Shown piece by piece: positions 1 to 11,540 of a stretch of 64,000 bases of DNA. The position numbers were made by a program, and so were the translations under genes. The notes under the pieces are model-generated. The model saw nothing but the letters and a program-made list of their open reading frames with translations. It was not told the DNA's origin and did no database searches. Origin of the DNA: Chloranthus sessilifolius. Taxonomy: Eukaryota > Streptophyta > Magnoliopsida > Chloranthales > Chloranthaceae. The stretch spans positions 68,109,597 through 68,173,596 of the forward strand of contig CM037590.1 of the NCBI GenBank assembly GCA_021018995.1, given 5' to 3'. Numbering within the stretch: the first letter of the stretch is position 1; the number at the start of each line of letters is the position of its first letter.

Positions 1-123
1 GGAATACTACGAGACCCGGAGGTATTCGTTATATTTTGTAAATTTCATTGTTTAGTTTAATTCCCATTTAATTTAAAAAATTCAATCATATCATTCACGT
101 AGTTTAAGTGCGAATCTGCGTCA
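1..123 (+). repeat. 3' end of chromovirus 5' LTR
   Basis: Matches 5676-5802 with near identity over the first 74 bases. A five-base indel and a few substitutions follow. It ends in TGCGTCA just before the primer site, the usual CA terminus. Confidence 0.88.
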
Positions 124-127
124 GTTT

Positions 128-140
128 TGGTATCAAAGCC
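128..140 (+). other. Primer binding site, tRNA-Met initiator type
   Basis: TGGTATCAAAGCC differs by one base from TGGTATCAGAGCC, the usual plant retroelement site complementary to the 3' end of initiator tRNA-Met. It starts four bases after the LTR end. Confidence 0.85.
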
Positions 141-274
141 CTAGGTTCTAGGTTAGGGCATACTGTGTGACATTGCATTGATTGCACTTTATTTTCATCA
201 CATATTATTTCAGTTTGGCCAAAGTGTTCATCTTGCATTCCATTCTAGAGCCCACAAGAGTAAATCGTATCACC

Positions 275-1076
275 ATGGACATGAGTGGGATTACGAAAGC
301 TCTTAACGACACTGAGGCTGACCTAAAATCGATCAACGATCGAATGACTATAGAGGCAGCCAAAGGACTCTCGAAACATCAATGAGAGATTGTTAGACCG
401 AGCCAATCGGTTAGACGAGGGTGATGAGTACTTTGAACCACACCGTGAGCGTAATGGTCCACGTTTTGAACGAAATGGCTACCAACATAATCGGAGCCGG
501 AATCATAGGTTTGATCATCATGGAGATGACTACGACCCGGAAGGGAGGCTCCTCAAAAATGTCCGAGTTGAGTTCCCGACTTTCGATGGAAGGCTAGATC
601 CTCAAGTCTTCCTTGTCTGGTTATCCGATATGGACCAACACTTTGAGTGGTTTGGCATGAGCGATGAGAGGTGTGTTAGACTTGCTAAGATGAAGCTCAT
701 AGGCCAAGCCCGACTCTTTTGGGTCAACGTTGAACGCATCAGAACGAATGCGGGTTGTGCTCCCATTACCCATTGGGAGGACATGAAGGAGCGACTTACA
801 GAGAAGTACGTTCCTTCTTCATACTACCATCGTCTCCTTGACCAATGGCAAAATCTGCGCCAAGGTAGTATGCCCGTATCGGATTACATTGGCAAATTTG
901 AAGAGTTCATGATGAGAGCCAAGGTATCCAAAGACCCCCAAGTCACTCTATCCAGATTTCATACCGGATTGAGGTTTGACTTGCAGAAAGAGTTAGTCTC
1001 CCACCCTGTTGAGACTCTCGCCGAGTGTTACACCGTCGTTCAAGACCTTGAACGATATTTGAAAATGAATGACTAG
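275..1076 (+). pseudogene. Chromovirus gag (capsid part)
   Basis: Retrotransposon gag domain that forms the particle shell. The likely native start is ATG 275 (MDMSGITKAL), but that frame stops at about 383. The capsid frame is open from 390 to 1076, so there is a frameshift near 384-390. The core, with motifs such as ARLFWVNVE, ITHWEDMKERLTEKY and LDQWQNLRQGSMPVSDYIGKF, is typical of the Retrotrans_gag family. A stop at 1074-1076 separates it from the zinc-knuckle region, which lies in another frame; intact relatives have one continuous gag-pol. Confidence 0.85.
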
Positions 1077-1172
1077 GCGATCTGATTTTCACACTAGTCA
1101 ATTCCGTCTTGGCGAAGTGAAATCTAGTCTTGGAAACCCTTTGCCAAATCCACGCAACCCACATCTACCAAT

Positions 1173-2126
1173 GTGAGGTTTGACAAAGGTAAGGGTGTAG
1201 CCGGAGAATCGTCGAAGAGTGGGTCTCATGTCAAATGCTATAAATGTCAAGGGTTGGGACACTTTGCCGCCCAATGCCCTACGAGAGACCCACAAAGGAA
1301 TCTCTTCATTGACGGGGAAGGAGAAGAGAGTGAAGGAGTTTATGAGGAAGAGGTCTTTGAGCCGAATGCCACACCTAGTGACGAGGAAGGTGATAGCATG
1401 GGTCGCGCTCTAGTAGTGAGGTGTGCCTTTGCGCAACCTCAACGGGATGAAAAGGAGGATTGGCGAAGGGAGAACATCTTCCACACCTTTGCCACATGTG
1501 GGACAAAGAGTTGTAGGGTAATCGTGGATAGCGGAAGCTGCACCAATGTGGTGTCAGAACATACCGTCACCCGCTTAGGGCTTACACCTGAAGCCCATCC
1601 GAGACCTTACAAAGTCGCATGGGTTGACTCTTCATCCATTCCCGTATCTCAGAGGTGTCGTGTACCCATACAGTTGGGTTCATACACTGACACCCTATGG
1701 TGCGATGTGGTACCAATGGATGTGGGCCACATTATCTTAGGGAGGCCATGGCTCTATGATTTGAACGTGACTATTTTTGGGCGATCTAACATTTGTACGT
1801 TCAATTACAAGGGCAAGAAAATCACTCTTAACCCTTTGGCTCCCAAAGCACCATCAGTCAACAGAGTTGAGAAGAAGGGAGGTCAATCCAAGGCCATCAA
1901 TATTGTGACCCCTTCAGAGTTTGAAAGAGCATCAAAAGATGAGAGTGTTGTGTATGTCGTTGTTACTGTTGAGAGTGCTTCTGAGTCGGTCTGTGAGTAC
2001 CCCAAGGAGGTAGAGCCCATCCTGAATGAATTTGCGGATGTCTTCCCCAAAGACTTACCTAGTGAGCTCCCTCCCATGCGTGACATTCAACACGTAATTG
2101 ACTTAGTTCCCGGATCGACATTCTAA
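1173..2126 (+). pseudogene. Chromovirus zinc knuckle, aspartic protease, start of RT
   Basis: An open stretch of about 317 codons. Near residue 22 is a CCHC knuckle (CYKCQGLGHFAAQC, CX2CX4HX4C), which binds RNA. Near residue 117 is the protease active site (VIVDSGSCTNVV), with the family's second motif IILGRPWLYD near residue 188. The end (LNEFADVFPKDLPSELPP) is the linker that opens reverse transcriptase. A stop after VPGSTF at 2124-2126 interrupts the polyprotein. Confidence 0.85.
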
Positions 2127-3435
2127 CTGCCCCACTACGTTTGAATCCGGTTGAGCATGCCGAGTTGACTTTCGGCAAGTCGCTGAGCTCCTACAAAGGG
2201 GTTCATAAAGAGAGTTCTGAGCGTGCTGTACTCAAGCATTACTCACGCCTAAGAAAGATGGTACATGGCGCATGTGTGTGGATAGCCGAGCGATTAATAA
2301 GATCACTGTTAAATATCGGTTTCCCATACCGCGGCTCGATGACATGCTTGACATGATGGTTGGAGCCACTATCTTTTCCAAGATAGACCTTAAAAGTGGC
2401 TACCATCAGGTGCGTATTCGCCCTGGCGATGAATGGAAAACCGCCTTCAAGACCAAAGACGGTCTTTATGAGTGGATGGTCATGCCTTTTGGGCTTTCCA
2501 ATGCCCCGAGCACATTTATGAGGCTCATGACCCAAGTGTTGAGGCCATTCCTTGGCAAATTCCTTGCCGTATACTTTGATGACATCCTGATTCTGACCGG
2601 ACAAGGAGCAACACATCATCCACCTAAGGTTGGTTTGCGAAACCTTGAGGGGAGAGAAGTTATACGCGAATCTCAAGAAGTGTACCTTCATGCAGCATTC
2701 TGTTGTATTCTTGGGATTCATTGTCTCGGTAGACGGGATGGTTGCGGACCCTACGAAGGTTAAGGCCATTGTGGAGTGGCCCGAACCTCGGAATATTCAT
2801 GAAGTCCTAGCTTCCACGGTGTGGCCACATTTTACCGTCGCTTCATCCGAAATTTTAGCAGCATCATGGCTCCCATTACCGATTGCATGAGAAAAGGGGA
2901 GTTCCTATGGAGCAAAGCCGCGACGAGGGCCTTTTAGATAAAAGAAAATAGTTCTTGCACGTCATGCGCCTACCGGACTTTTCTAAAGTCTTGAGTAGCA
3001 TGTGACGACGGGTGTGTAGGCATAAGTGATCTTGAGCTAAGAAGGCCACCACTGGCCTATTTTAGTGAGAAACTCAATGAGGCAAAGCAGAAATACTCCA
3101 CCTATGACAAGGAGTTTTATGCGGTCGTTCGATCTCTGTGGTATTGGAAACATTACCTGAGACCGCAAGAATTTGTGTTGTTTTCTGACCACGAAGCCTT
3201 ACGTTTCCTTGCTTCCCAGAAAAAGTTGAACCCGAGGCACGCGAAGTGGGTCGAGTACCTTCAAGGGTTCACATTTGTTTTGAAGCATAAGTGGTCGAGA
3301 ACAAGGTCAAACGCGCTTAGTCGTCGAGTCATGACTTTGCAGTCTATGAGCACCGAGGTCATCGGATTTGAGCAGTTGAAGCAAGACTATCCTGATTGCC
3401 CAGATTTCGGGGCAAAATACACTGCTTTTTTTTGA
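2127..3435 (+). pseudogene. Chromovirus reverse transcriptase and RNase H
   Basis: RT fingers and palm are clearest at 2272-2610: [20 protein letters not shown], then [15 protein letters not shown] (first catalytic Asp), [12 protein letters not shown], and the active site AVYFDDILI, with both aspartates present but Phe in place of the usual Val. Frame changes follow at about 2630 and 2890. RNase H is recognisable from about 3000 to 3320 (YSTYDKEFYAVVRSLWYW, FVLFSDHEALRFL). Stops near 2124, 2763, 2890 and 3435 show the gene is dead. Confidence 0.85.
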
Positions 3436-3439
3436 AAAT

Positions 3440-4953
3440 TCGAACAACAATAACTCCGAATATACCCTGCTGGATGGGTATTTGTTCAAAGGGAATCGTT
3501 TGTGCATCCCTCGCACTTCATTGCGTGACTTCCTCATCTGGGAGTTACATGTCGGAGGGATTGCCGGACATTTTGGGCGCGATAAAACCAGTGCGCTTGT
3601 TGAGGATAGGTTCTATTGGCCTAGCCTTGTGAGAGATGTCTCTAGGGTCGTAAAACAATGTTGTATATGCCAAGTTGCAAAGCATATAAAACAAAATACG
3701 GGCTTGTACACCCCTTTGCCCGTGCCACACACCCCGTGGCAAGACATCTCCATGGATTTCGTGCTAGGACTTCCAAAGACTCAACGAAAGCACGATTCCA
3801 TTTTTGTGGTAGTGGACCGCTTTTCTAAGATGGCCCACTTCATACCTTGCTCCAAAACCTCCGATGCGGCTCACATAGCCTAACTATTTTTCGGGGAGGT
3901 TGTGCGTCTACATGGTTTACCCCAGATGATTGTGTCGGATCGAGATGTGAGATTTACCAGTTACTTCTGGAAAACTTTATGGCACATGATGGGTACCATG
4001 CTCCAATTTTCTTCGGCCTATCATCCTCAAACAGATGGCCAAACGGAGTCCACCAATAGGAGCTTAGGTAATCTTCTCCGTTGTCTTGTTGGTGATCACC
4101 CTAGGACTTGGGATTCTATTTTGCCTTTAGCCGAGTTTGCATATAACAATTCAGCCAATAGGTCCCTAGGTATGAGTCCTTTTGAGGTCGTCCTTGGTCA
4201 TAGGCCTAGAATACCAATTGATCTAATTCCCATGTCTGCATCTCATCGAGTTTCTGAGTCAGCCGATTCATTTGCACAGCATATACATGAATTGCATGCC
4301 GAAATTAGAAAAAGAATTAATGCTAGCAATGAACAATACAAAATATCTGCGGATGCGCACAGGCGCTTCAAGGAATTCCAGGTTGGAGATTACGTCATGG
4401 TTCGGGTTAGGCCTGAGCGGTTCCCATTGGGAGCCGCAAAGAAACTTCAAGCCCGTGGCGCTGGGCCTTTTAGAATTGTGGCAAGGAGCGGCCCTAATGC
4501 ATATGTTCTCGAGCTTCCACGATATAGATTGACTCTACATTCAATGTGGAGGACTGGTTCCCTCAGAGCCCCACCCCTCACAACCCCTTCCACGCAGCCT
4601 CGAGCCCACATTCCAGCCCCACCCTACAACCCCTACCCTTCCCTTCCCCACACAAGCAACGCAGAGAGGAGATCGAAGGAATACTAGATGATATGGCGAT
4701 ATCCACCCATGATGGTGGAATTCAAAAGTACTTGGTCAAGTGGTTTGGAAAGCCGGACTCCGAGAACTCATGGGTCGTTGAAGACGAAGTTCGACATTTG
4801 AACCCCGACATACTCGAGCACTATCACGACGCCGCTTCATCGGTGATGAAGCCTTTTCGGCCCGGGAGAATTGACGGGGACGCCGACATTGTAGACATCG
4901 GATATGGACCTTTTCGCGTGTACCGACGTCGGAAGAAGAGGAATGGAAATTAA
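3440..4953 (+). pseudogene. Chromovirus integrase with C-terminal chromodomain
   Basis: N-terminal HHCC zinc domain ([16 protein letters not shown] and CCICQVAKH, 3545-3690). The DDE core has [20 protein letters not shown] (first Asp), MIVSDRDVRF (second) and DGQTESTNRSL (Glu). A stop at 3881-3883 interrupts the core between the first two catalytic residues. The conserved C-terminal segment VGDYVMVRVRPERFPLGAAKK lies near 4384. A chromodomain, which in this group targets integration to modified chromatin, is read in a second frame at about 4680-4830 (YLVKWFGKPDSENSWVVEDE). Confidence 0.88.
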
Positions 4954-5010
4954 AACTAGGCGAGAGAGGACATTCTGGAAACCGCAAGGAGAAGTGCCGC
5001 AGCAAGCCCT

Positions 5011-5111
5011 CGCTCGAGCGGTTATAACCCTCGCTCGAGCGGGACCTCGCTCGAGCGGCCACTTAAGCTCGCTCGAGCGAGCCCTCGCCAGCGGTTATAA
5101 TCCTCGCTGGC
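5011..5111 (+). repeat. CGCTCGAGCG palindrome cluster in LTR U3
   Basis: Four exact copies of the perfect 10-bp palindrome CGCTCGAGCG at 5011, 5032, 5048 and 5070, then a mutually inverted pair CGCCAGCG (5085) and CGCTGGCG (5104). They lie 100-200 bp upstream of the TATA box. Confidence 0.85.
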
Positions 5112-5212
5112 GGGCCCAAGGTAAAAATTTTCTTTTATTTATTTTTTTTAGTCTTTTATTATTTTAGAACTCTTTTAGTGCGAGTTTTATTTCGTTTAGG
5201 GTTTTCTTAGCC

Positions 5213-5220
5213 TATATAAA
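5213..5220 (+). promoter_or_regulatory. LTR TATA box
   Basis: TATATAAA followed about 30 bp later by the probable start region. It is the only strong TATA element in this LTR. Confidence 0.7.
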
Positions 5221-5802
5221 GGCCTTGTAAACACTCTATTAAGGAGATTGATTATGAATGAAAAGAGCTTTTGCTTATGTGTGCTTGAGATGAGCCTCTA
5301 CGAAGAGTGAATCTTCTTCCCGAGAAGGGTTTGGTGCGAAGCCAAGGGTGTGAAGCCTACAATTCTATCTACCTCTTTTATCTTTGTTTGCGTGATTCTA
5401 CAACCCTAAATCGACCATCTTCTTGTGAAATCCTAAACCCTAAACTTCTCTAAATCCTTGAATCGATCCGATTCAACAACCGTGAAAGCCCATGAGAGTT
5501 ATTAAACCTTCCGCTTTTGATATTCGAGGAAAAATCAGTGATCCCATCATTGAATCGTGAGTACCCTAATCTGGAAAGAAACCTAGAGTTCTATCTCTAG
5601 GATCGATCTGCGCTGCAGCCTAACGGATCTAGCGCCTGGACTGAACCCTGCCTGAATTATACGTGATTCTCCCAAGGAATACTACGAGACCCGGAGGTAT
5701 TCGTTATATTTTGTAAATTTCATTGTTTAGTTTAATTCCCATTTAATTTCGGCAAAAATTCAATCATATCATTCACGTAGTTTAGGGTACCGTCCTGCGT
5801 CA

Positions 5803-6325
5803 GGGGTTCAATAACACGAATATGAAGCATTCCAGATGCCGAGCCCTACTTTTTGTTGGTTCATGTCTGATCCTTATTTCAAGTTGAAAATAATCTTACA
5901 CAGCTGGGACATATTGTATGATTTAGAAAATTTATATACAATACATACATGGCATACCTGATACATGTGGACATAGTTTCAGGATGGAAATTAGTTTATT
6001 ATGTATATTAGTTTACCTATTAGTATTCATTATTTATGTATCTCTAATGTACTTCTGGATGAGGACGCATTTTCTGATTTCTATATCTATATGAACTAAT
6101 CTTTATACAGCATTTCCTGATCCTGTGTCATATAATAAGTTGGAGACAACATTTTTCTAGAATTACCATATCTGACACTTTGATCTTTGTGTCCAACTTG
6201 CATTGAATTCGATAAATTGCTAGCGGTGTTCCGGCAACATTCTTGTAACATTCCTTGTGACATCTTTTCATTTCATGTTGATATGACATTTGTGCCATAT
6301 ATGTAACCATATTTTTCTCGTTCAG
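5803..6325 (+). other. Intron or flanking DNA upstream of the SEC14-like exon
   Basis: No coding signal. The last bases form a pyrimidine-rich splice acceptor (TTTTTCTCGTTCAG) ending at 6325. The upstream SEC14 exons are absent, so this is probably the 3' part of an intron into which the chromovirus inserted. Confidence 0.6.
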
Positions 6326-8230
6326 CATGAGGTAGCAAATGAGGGTGAAACTGGGAAAGTGTACAGAGCAAATTTTCATGATCTACATGGGAGGACGGTT
6401 CTTGTATTGAGACCAGGAAAGCAGGTTTGTTTTTGAGTTGTCAATAAGGCTGTCTGTGGATAGGTCGGCCTGTTACCTGACCTGCCTGAGCCAGGATCGA
6501 GCACATAAGTTTGTTGGGTCAGGCATGAAGCATCCGTTCTGACCTTCGGTGGGTCGGGCAAAAATCTGTCCGACTTGACCAGACCCGGTATTATATATAT
6601 GGGTAATGATCCTCTCATTCTAGTCATGTCATATAATCCCATGATTCAAGCTACCATTGTGGCTTAAAAAGTCAACCTGATGTGACATGCAGCCAATAGG
6701 AGCTCTAGTCATGAGCTTATGTCCTATGACTTGAGTTATATAATCATTTCCCTATATATAAATATATATAGGTTTAGGGATTTTGAACAGGGTCGCGGTC
6801 ACCTGATCCAGTTTTTGGGTCGGATCGGGCATATATCCTTTCCCCATTGGTCCAGATGCACCCAAGGGTTGAGTCGAGGGGCCAAAGGGTCTGGCAGAAC
6901 TAAATTTTGGCCCAATCCGACCTATTGGCACACTTGTAAAATGTTCTAGAAGTTTTGATAGGTGAGGGAAATGTACTTTTGGAAATTAACCCCATTTTGT
7001 AATGCAGAACACGTCATCACATGACAATCAACTCCGCCATTTGGTGTATCTCATAGAGAATGCCATCATTAACCTACCTGAGGATCAAGAGCAGATGGTC
7101 TGGTTGATAGATTTCAGTGGATGGTCATTGATGAACTCAGTACCAATCAAGACTGCGAGAGAAACTGCAAATATTTTGCAAAGTCACTATCCAGAGAGGC
7201 TGGGCTTGGCATTTCTCTACAATCCTCCCAGGATCTTTGAAACATTTTGGAAGGTTTGAGTTCTCTCTTTTACATGCATTTGGGTTCTTTCATGAAAGTG
7301 AATTATGCAGACCCACGACCAAGGTGCCAGTATCCGCCTATCTTGGACTGATACGTATCAGCCGATACAGATACGGTCAGCGGATTTATATCATTTTTAG
7401 AAAAAAACTAAAGATAAAATAAAAACTGCTTGTATCTGTCAGTTTCGGTCGATACCGAGACAGTATCGGCCGATACTGACCAGTATCGGTCCGATACCGA
7501 TACCTCCTTGATACCTGTATCAGGGTGGTATCGGTATTGGTTCTAGACGAAACTGATACGTATCTGTATCAGGCAAGTTTTGACATCATGCCCTTGACCA
7601 TACACATCTTTATTTATTTCAGTGGCATTATTCCCACTAAAAAGCTTGCTCTTGTTTGGAAAAATGGTTGCTTCATTTTGCTATTAGATTGTTGCATGAG
7701 ATCACTCTGGAATTCTTCGCCTTTTTTATGGAACATTTAGTGTAGCACTGTAGTGTTTATGGAAAATCATAAAAGTTATTGTATTCTGACACCATCCGAT
7801 CATATGGTTTGGGTGTTGTTTGGTTTATTCATTAGATAAAGTTCTTTTCAGATAGACCTGTCCCCATTTTCTGAGCGTTCATCTCACATCCTCATCATGA
7901 AATAACTCGCTCTACCCTCTATCCATGCAGATCGTCAAATACTTTCTGGACCCAAAAACATTTCAGAAAGTCAAATTCATTTACCCGAAGAATGCAGAGA
8001 GTGCAGAGCTCATGAGACAAAACTTTGACGTTGAGATCCTCCCGACTGAGCTTGGGGGAAAAGATGGATCTCAGTATAACCATGAGGAGTTCTCAAGATT
8101 AATGGCTAGCGATGACGTGAAAACCGCTAGTGTGTGGGGATTGGACGGTAAGCCCAACCACATTAGTAACGGCTACTCGGCAGCGGAGGTGGCTCCTGAA
8201 CTGGCGCTCATTGGCCCCAAAGTTAGCTGA
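6326..8230 (+). CDS. SEC14-like CRAL-TRIO domain protein, last three exons
   Basis: Phosphatidylinositol/lipid-transfer type protein of the plant SEC14 cytosolic family (CRAL-TRIO lipid-binding fold). Three phase-0 coding exons with GT-AG borders: 6326-6424 (33 codons, opening HEVANEGETGKVYRANFHD), 7008-7253 (82 codons, containing YLIENAIINLPEDQEQM and LAFLYNPPRIFETFWK) and 7931-8230 (99 codons plus TGA, containing VKFIYPKNAES and LPTELGGKDG). Together they encode 214 residues with no internal stop. Relatives have about 290-300 residues, so about 80 N-terminal residues (CRAL-TRIO N region) lie on exons left of the window, beyond the chromovirus. The C-tail after VWGLDGK is family-variable. 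Whether transcription crosses the 5.8-kb insertion is unknown. Confidence 0.88.
6425..7007 (+). other. SEC14-like gene intron between exons 6326-6424 and 7008-7253
   Basis: GT donor at 6425 and AATGCAG acceptor ending at 7007. About 6440-6590 and 6780-6930 hold a decayed repeat rich in GGTCGGGC/CCGACC words in both orientations. A related sequence lies at about 9450-9680. Confidence 0.7.
7318..7570. repeat. GTATCGG/CCGATAC repeat in the last SEC14-like intron
   Basis: Lies in the intron 7254-7930. Many copies of ATCGGCCGAT, GATACGTATC and CAGTATCGG occur in both orientations, so most of the segment can fold on itself. This resembles a decayed foldback or MITE-like insertion; I see no clear terminal repeat or target duplication. 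Confidence 0.6.
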
Positions 8231-8640
8231 ACAATTCCTAAGTTCTGTAACAGACATTGATAGGTAATACAACCTATATTTTTAGAGGAAACTGAAGAGA
8301 GTTATTATAGCAGAAGCTGGAACTGTGGTTCCATTTTAGTGTTGGTCACTAACATTTTATAATTGTGTATTAAGTCTTTCTCCTGTGCCATGATGGGATT
8401 TCTTGCTTTCTAATATCTTGGCGTTGAAATAGGCTACACGGAGGTGTATGAAAGTGTATGCTCTCCTTAATCTAACTGGGATTTGCCTGGTACAAGAGAA
8501 CCCATCTTTTATTTGATGTTTCTGAAATACTCTTTGTTCACATAAGAATGTTAAGCTGATTTGGACAAGTTCTTCATTTGCTTATATCAGGTAATGATGA
8601 TTTAAAGTCTGTTTGATGAGTGCATTGGGACGTCAAAACC
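8231..8640 (+). other. 3' flank of the SEC14-like gene
   Basis: AT-rich sequence after the stop codon, presumably the 3' UTR and downstream flank. No strong polyadenylation signal could be assigned and no other feature seen. Confidence 0.4.
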
Positions 8641-9145
8641 GTAGCTGATTTGAACTGTTTGATCCACAATTCAATCGTGATGGTCTGGTCATACTTGTAA
8701 TCAGGTTCTATCAATTGGAATAATCTGATCATGCTAGTTGGTCATGATCATTTGATTGTGGTTGCTCGGACATAAACATTCGATCATGAGTATTCAAGCA
8801 TTATAATCCGATCGAAGATTGTTTAATTGCGACTGTTATATCATGATTGTTCAACCATGCTCAATCATGGTCATACATTGATGATTGTTTTTTCGTGATT
8901 ATCAGGTCGTAATTGCCCAATTTTACTTGACGATCATGATCATTCGACCTGACTGTTTAGTAATGTCTATTTGATCATCAATTAATCAATAATAGCCAGC
9001 TGATGAGAATCATTTAAGGATTGTTTTACTAAAACGTGTGTTTGATCGCCATCATGAACATTTGATCGTCGCCACCAAATTGTCTGCTTGATCATGATCA
9101 TACAATTTTAACTCCTTGATCATGATCACTTCATTCTAGACTTTT
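8640..9145. repeat. Degenerate TGATCATGATCA array
   Basis: About 500 bp with many copies and variants of the palindrome TGATCATGATCA (exact or nearly so near 8742, 8934, 9090 and 9118) separated by about 25-40 bp of dissimilar sequence. No coding content. Confidence 0.65.
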
Positions 9146-10615
9146 TTGATGACTTGGTAACAAGAGGCCCTCGGGTTAGGTTGCAATGCATGGAGGTGTC
9201 AGCCGAGATTTTTTTTATTTTTTAAACCTTTTTTGATGATTGTCAGCCAAGATATATGTTAAACAGTCGCACGATTTGCTTAGCTTGGCGTGTGGCACGC
9301 GAGGATGGTCAGAGATCTTGGTGTGGGCATGCCAAGGCTGACACGTGGGCATGTGATGGGCTTGCGAGGGGGATTGGCTGAACCATTAGAGGATGTAGTA
9401 TAACTCGTAATCATATGCCACTTGGCATTTGATCTACTTGGACATCAACTACAGGTAAGGCTGCCAATTGGTTGAGTCGGGCAAAAATTGGGCAGGTAAA
9501 GGGCATATGATTCTAAATTAAAAAACCCTTATTTTCCTTGAATTTACATATAAACCGACTCGGTTTTTGCCTGACCCAACCTTTTGAGCCAAGCCAGCCT
9601 GACCCAGGTCGGGATACATGCTTTATGCCCTACCCGAGTCAACAAAAACCAAGATCGCGCCGGACAGGTATCGTGTCAACCCGTTTCAAGTATGGCCTTA
9701 TCAGTTAAGCGTGTGCTTAAACAGTATTATTAGGATGAGTCACCTGTTGAGAAGTCTTCATTGGAAACATAATTATTTTTTTTTGGGCTAGGTGGGCCAT
9801 AGTAGCCTTAGCCTAACTTGAGCCCTACATGCAGGGACGTAGCCGGATTGTTATCAGTGTTCTATATACAATTTTTTTTTTTTGTAGTGCAGTTAATAAA
9901 TGAGAACTTATTGCAAACAATAAATCGTATGAAACCGGTCAACTGGTTGTAAATCAAATTTATGGTTTGAAGCTTCAGATACCAGATATTGATTTGGGGA
10001 TTTCACTCATTACAAATTTTTTACTGCTTGCAAGGAACCTGGGATTTGTGCACTGGATATAGTTGCTGGGAAAGGGCCGGTTTTTCGACCTGGCAAGGCC
10101 GGCGGCCAAACTAGATGACTCATAGGTAGCCTAAACTCAAAGCGATTACTCTATCGAATCACAATAAACACTGGAAAAAAAATACAAAGGGTCCAAAGTG
10201 AAATCCCAAGAGAAGAAAACCTGATAAGTCGGATAGCGATTTTTGAATCGATTGAAGAGCTTAGAGATCTTGTGGGTTTAAGATGGAAACAGTGAGTAAA
10301 CAGTTATAGAAGGGAACTGTAAACAAAACTCATGTATTAGAAACCTCCAATTTTATCCTAAATCGAGTGAACATAAAGACTAAGTACTTGAAAAATCTGT
10401 ATTTATGAAGAAAAGTGGGGGTTTCAATCTAGTTCATGCTATTTCATGAGAAAGAAGAAAGCCAGTGGCTTTCGATTTGTATTTAAAAAGTGAAGTGAAT
10501 GAGAGAGAGAGTTCCATGTTTTTTTGGATAATTTTCCTTCTACTTCTTCGTTGGCTTTCTTTTTCATTATTTTGGCTTCAGAATGTGAGGGTGAGAGATA
10601 GTTAGAGAGAGATGG
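9146..10615. other. Noncoding, unclassified
   Basis: No gene recognised. About 9450-9680 holds the decayed GGTCGGG/CCCGACC repeat also found in the SEC14-like intron. The rest is AT-rich with short homopolymers. Confidence 0.4.
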
Positions 10616-10899
10616 TGTAATGATCCGAAATTTCTAAGCCGGAAGATATAGAAATATCGGGTTACTAGATTATAATTCACAATCTAAACACATAATTTCT
10701 TTGGTAACAATAAAATCAAGTTGCTGTAAACTGAAACATATACTTCAATGTTCGTAAATGAAATATTAAACCAAACTATACCATCGGTGATGGCCGTTTA
10801 TCACACAAACAATGATATTTACATCAAGTACATGAAACATAATAATCAAAGGTTCTAAAGTAAATTCCCAAGTTCGTACCCAACCAAATCCGCAAAGTT

Positions 10900-10995
10900 C
10901 TAAGGATAGTAATCTTCTGGTGGAAGACCTTCCTCGTCTTTCGGTACAAATTCAGGGTCCTCGTTAGCTTCAGTACCTGTAACAAATAGTGTCGA
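10900..10995 (-). other. Acidic micro-exon in Tekay-like LTR
   Basis: An open - strand stretch after a TTACAG acceptor-like site. It encodes an acidic peptide ending in EEGLPPEDYYP and a TAG at 10902-10900. It has no ATG of its own. A second LTR (21181-23714) has the same arrangement with the ending EPPPEDFF, so the reading frame appears conserved between families. Confidence 0.45.
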
Positions 10996-11426
10996 GGTGA
11001 GCTAAAAGTCTATATGCTTAGTAGGGAGAAACCAATAACCATTCATACTATAACCATCTAACACATAGTTCTTACTGATTCTAATAGGAGTCATTATAAT
11101 TCACATTCTAAGATGATTATTTCTAAGTACAAAATTAAATTAATAATACACTTCTCGGTAGATTTCATATGTCATGCTCAGAGAGTTCAAATGTAAATTT
11201 CATGCACATGCTCCGATACATTACCTTATGTTGCTGTTTCATTGATTTCTTATGCCATTTCTTATATTCATGCATGACTGAATTATATAACTTAAAAATC
11301 TCTAAACACAGATATAACGCTAGAGCTGATGGGGATCCTAGCCATCGTCATTCAAAAATAATTTTCAATGTGCCCAAGCTCATGCCTTGTGAGGAATACT
11401 TGTGTGGTTCGATGGGCTGTCGTCAC

Positions 11427-11540
11427 GGCTCAATGTGTGCTGAAGCACGATTCACATACAAATATACCGCCATAATGGTTCAATGTGTGCTGAAACATGG
11501 TTCACATACGGATATACCGCCGTAATGGTTCAATGTGTGC
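11427..11540. repeat. 50-bp tandem repeat, about 2.3 copies
   Basis: Units begin at 11427, 11477 and 11527 (opening GGYTCAATGTGTGC) and differ at a few positions. It lies inside the Tekay-like LTR. Confidence 0.85.

Larger units (their letters stand above)
1..5802 (+). mobile_element. Ty3/gypsy chromovirus, near full length, degenerate
   Basis: LTR retrotransposon in the order 5' LTR end, primer site, gag, zinc knuckle, protease, RT, RNase H, integrase, chromodomain, 3' LTR. The first 123 bases repeat at 5676-5802 with few differences, which identifies the LTRs; most of the 5' LTR lies left of the window. The domain order and C-terminal chromodomain place it among plant chromoviruses. Frameshifts and stops break gag, RT and integrase, so it is not autonomous. 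Its 3' end lies about 520 bp upstream of a SEC14-like exon on the same strand, suggesting an intronic insertion. The target-site duplication cannot be checked because the left end is missing. Confidence 0.93.
4995..5802 (+). repeat. Chromovirus 3' LTR
   Basis: The right end (CA at 5801-5802) is fixed by alignment to 1-123. The left end is inferred: a purine run (AAGGAGAAG, 4986-4994) precedes TG at 4995, giving about 808 bp. An alternative start is TG at 4976. The U3 part contains a cluster of CGCTCGAGCG palindromes, the promoter TATA box is at 5213, and the leader follows. Confidence 0.75.
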
